Shown here piece by piece: positions 19,105-21,245 of a DNA stretch of 21,245 nt. The notes beneath the pieces are model-generated. The model did not search any database. It was not told the origin of the DNA and saw nothing but the letters and a program-made list of their open reading frames with translations. Each line of letters begins with the position of its first letter. Positions within the stretch are counted from its first letter, which is position 1. The position numbers and the translations under genes are program-made. Source of the DNA: Isoetes engelmannii (taxonomy: Eukaryota; Streptophyta; Lycopodiopsida; Isoetales; Isoetaceae); NCBI GenBank assembly GCA_011763485.2, contig JAANSK020270714.1, positions 1 to 21,245 on the forward strand, in the 5' to 3' direction.

Positions 19105-20740
19105 AAGCACCGATGCAGTCCGAATCGATGTCGCTATCTACGTTCCAGGGCCGGAAGGAATTGCCATGAATTTCATAGCCTCGGATTCCTAGATGTGGAA
19201 CTCCACATTTTGTGATTTCTTGACCACCTTGATGAAGGAAGTCTCAACAACCACCGGATATGTCAAATTGAGGGGGCACTGCCATCGGCGGCATCAACTC
19301 CTTTCTGGTATGATATCACAACCTTAAGGAAATAAGGATCAATGGAATACAGGTAGTACAGGGTTATGTTGATGGGTTTGGGTTGATCTTTTTCGGAAAG
19401 AGTAGGAGTCTCCTCTTCAGATGCGTCAATAATTGTGTTGATCCTGGTGGTGGGGGTAATATCCATTGATTTGGGCCTGGATTTTGGGGGTGCACACTTG
19501 ATAAGAACCTTGGGCTTCACCTGAGACCTCGGTTTAGGCTGAGGGGAAGAAAAATTACCTCTAGCAGCTTGCTCCTCCTCATCCAGATCGTCCTCATCCA
19601 GCTATTCCTGCCCCTGCGATAAAGTCAGCAATACCTCCTCATCTGAGACAAGATTCTTGTGTCTGTTCTCTATCCTTTGCTTTATCTCTTTAAGTCACTA
19701 TTGTTGGTACTCCAATTTGGTATCTTTCCTCTTCTGCACTTGAAAATTGATGAACTCTTCCCTTTGGCTCTTATCCAAAAGACCCATGTCGATTTGGTCA
19801 TCAGCCAGCACTGCAACCTGCTTCCTTGTCCATTGCAATTTTCTTGTCAAATGGTGGGCATACTTGAAATCGGGATCTAAGCTCCTGCTTATGGAAATTT
19901 TACCATAAATGTTTTTCTTTTCATTGTTGCCCTTACTAACATTGTCGGGTGCAAGCTTCAGAATCCCCCTCTTGGAGCATCATGAGCCCAATATTTATCA
20001 CACTGGCCATGAACTCTGAACTTGTGTGCCTTTCAGGTATATGACTTGGAGCAGTCCTCAAAATGGCACATCCATCTCCTAGACTCCTGATCATAACAGT
20101 GATCAGGGGCTTCTTCAGCCTTGAACTTGCCACGGTAAGGCCAACTCTGGCTCATTATCTATGATCTGCGCCTTACCATCTGCACCATCTTCCTACTTTT
20201 GGTCATCAATAGAAAATCGCGGATCTTCTTCAATACACTTCGTCGTTTCATTTTTTTTCGCCGGACAAGGCTTTGACGACTGCACCTCATTCTCTGATTC
20301 ATCTTCGGGGTTAGTTAAAAACTTCTGAATCTTGAATGCAGACACATCTCCTTCGTCGAACCCAAGGTTCCCCCCAAGCTGGTATTCAGCCTGACCTCCG
20401 ACCGTATCAACTTGTCCATCTAAGACAAATAGTAAGAAATAGTGAGAAATCATAAAAATTGTTAGAAGACACTTAAACAGAGTTACAAGACTGATTTTAC
20501 CTCAGTACCTGCTTAAACCAAAGGTAAAACCTTGCCCAAATGCTTCCACAACCAGCAACAACCATAGGGGTGATGGCACACTATGATCGCCCGACAAACC
20601 GCACTGTGCGTAGAACTCTGAAAGGGGAAAGAGCTCGGGCACCTAAGTGTTCTTCGATTTTGACGAAAAGGTCTCCCGTCCTCTGGTATCCCTTTCCACT
20701 ACGTGGCAGTACAAGATTGGCCACGTACGCCTCATAATGG
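19105..20740 (-). pseudogene. N-terminal exons of the Ulp1-like gene: zinc-finger-like segment, acidic and coiled linker
   Basis: The minus strand carries a series of blocks. At 20640-20501, VPELFPLSEFYAQCGLSGDH leads to an AG/GTAAAA donor. From 20419, after a TTTGTCTTAG acceptor, come GQVDTVGGQAEYQLGGNLGF and an acidic tract. Near 20130-20030 lies MCHFEDCSKSY...KAHKFRVH, a C-x4-C...H-x4-H arrangement like a degenerate C2H2 finger. A long single frame (about 19975-19270) follows, with a helical charged part (QREEFINFQVQKRKDTKLEY), an acidic run (LDEDDLDEEEQ), a basic nuclear-signal-like part (PPKSRPKSM) and IDPYFLKVVISYQKGV. A frameshift in a C-run at about 19274-19278 leads to LTYPVVVETSFIKVVKK. 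Three stops lie in the long frame (two of them adjacent) and more frameshifts elsewhere. It continues into the protease exons across the MITE. Confidence 0.5.
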
Positions 20741-20770
20741 ATTGTCTGCATTGAATTCGAATTCCGCGTA
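20741..20770. other. Junction of the Ulp1-like gene flank and the CACTA end
   Basis: The sequence here is GAATTCGAATTCCGCGTA, ending in GTA directly before CACTACAAGAG. GTA is the candidate 3-bp target site. The matching copy would lie beyond the window. Confidence 0.4.
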
Positions 20771-21245
20771 CACTACAAGAGATTGGCCATTTAACAATGT
20801 CCATATCGACGTCTGTGCCACGTGTGTGCGACGTCTGCTCGCGTCGCACTTACGACGGCCAGACGTGGTTAGGGACACGTCGTGGCCCACGTCGCCCGCG
20901 ACGTCGACCAGACGTCGCCACAGACGTCATCCAGGCGTCGGTAGGACGTCGTCGCCACGTCGGCTATACGTCGCGCACGACGTGTAACACACCTGCACAC
21001 CTGGCACCCACGCATGCCACGGGTCGGACCACGTCTGCATGCGGACGTGGCATGCGGGTAGTCGCGTCTGCATGCCACGTCTTCACCATACGTCGCACGC
21101 GACGTACCACGTGTTCGTGCCACGGGTGCAGCCACGTCGGCATGCCACGTCACGGGGCGTTCGGGCCCACTATACGTCGCACGCGACGTGCCACGTGTTC
21201 ATGCCACGTGGCCACATGACGTCGCACGCGACGTATAGTGGTGCA
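20771..21245 (+). mobile_element. CACTA (En/Spm) transposon terminus, CpG-rich subterminal repeats
   Basis: The element starts CACTACAAGAGATTGGCC, an excellent match to the plant CACTA terminal repeat CACTACAAGAA. The next 450 bases are dense in short motifs in both orientations: CCACGT about ten times, ACGTCG and CGACGT many times, and repeated palindromes. In En/Spm elements such subterminal arrays bind the TNPA-type protein. The base composition is strikingly CpG-rich against AT-rich neighbours. CpGs in methylated plant transposons decay quickly, so the insertion is probably recent or the array is under selection. The element runs off the right edge, and no transposase is in view. Confidence 0.85.
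20968..21241. repeat. Four ACGTCGC/GCGACGT palindromes within the CACTA end
   Basis: TACGTCGCACGCGACGTA (21089-21106), ACGTCGCACGCGACGT at 21174-21189 and again at 21219-21234, and a looser ACGTCG/CGACGT pair at 20968-20983. The last two also form a larger inverted repeat: 23-base arms 21167-21189 and 21219-21241 begin CCACTATACGTCGC and differ only at the two central bases. They enclose GCCACGTG-containing sequence. Confidence 0.92.

Noticed and set aside
20797-21219. 140-codon arginine-rich plus frame
   Set aside because: It is caused by CpG-rich CACTA subterminal repeats that lack stops. It is not protein-like.
21167-21241. Right end of the CACTA element at ...TATAGTG
   Set aside because: The complement, CACTATACG, shares only CACTA with the left end CACTACAAGAG, and the following GTG does not match the GTA flank. 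It is better read as an internal subterminal repeat.

Overview
The window is repeat-rich nuclear DNA from a land plant. The evidence is a Ty1/copia retrotransposon with a plant-type initiator-Met primer site, an L1-like LINE with the plant zinc-binding C-terminus, a CACTA transposon end, MITEs and a plant-type tRNA-Glu(CTC). I cannot name the species. No complete, intact protein-coding gene is visible. The reading frames are mostly transposon remains or decayed multi-exon genes.

Layout. 1-270: end of a broken Ty3/gypsy pol. 271-1585: no recognisable gene, ending in a tRNA-like T-arm/B-box. 1586-6553: a minus-strand copia element with one full LTR (1586-2374) and a 64-base stub of the other (6490-6553). 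6554-7956: 3' part of a LINE with a poly(A) tail, abutting the LTR stub. 7958-8600: AT-rich sequence starting CACTACAA, possibly a CACTA-type end. 9529-10075: a tRNA-Glu unit followed by nested tandem repeats and a poly(A) tail, best read as a tRNA-headed SINE-like retroposon. 10200-11300: a possible minus-strand LTR-like promoter region. 11537-12205: an inverted-arm element of GTGGTATTTCCGGCC-type units, with a 276-bp MITE nested inside (11765-12040). 12573-12646: three short palindromes. 12650-14730: little beyond one candidate exon.

The right third is the most gene-like. A plus-strand pseudogene (about 14760-15748) resembles the C-terminus of a MULE/SWIM-finger transposase. An unrecognised plus-strand gene remnant spans about 16140-16960. 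Converging on these, a minus-strand multi-exon pseudogene (17299 to about 20740) encodes a zinc-finger-like segment, an acidic/coiled linker and a Ulp1/SENP-type (C48) cysteine protease with its H-D-C residues still visible. A second, 802-bp copy of the same MITE family (18298-19099) sits in this gene close to a splice donor. From 20771 to the window end is a CpG-rich CACTA terminus packed with ACGTCGC/GCGACGT palindromes.

One unexplained feature deserves attention. The two gene remnants on opposite strands each contain a 26-nt GT...AG segment with a pyrimidine tract whose removal keeps the reading frame. This could be chance or ultrashort introns. MULE-type transposase and Ulp1-like protease genes lying together also recalls Ulp1-carrying MULEs, but no bounding TIRs were found, so the link is inference.
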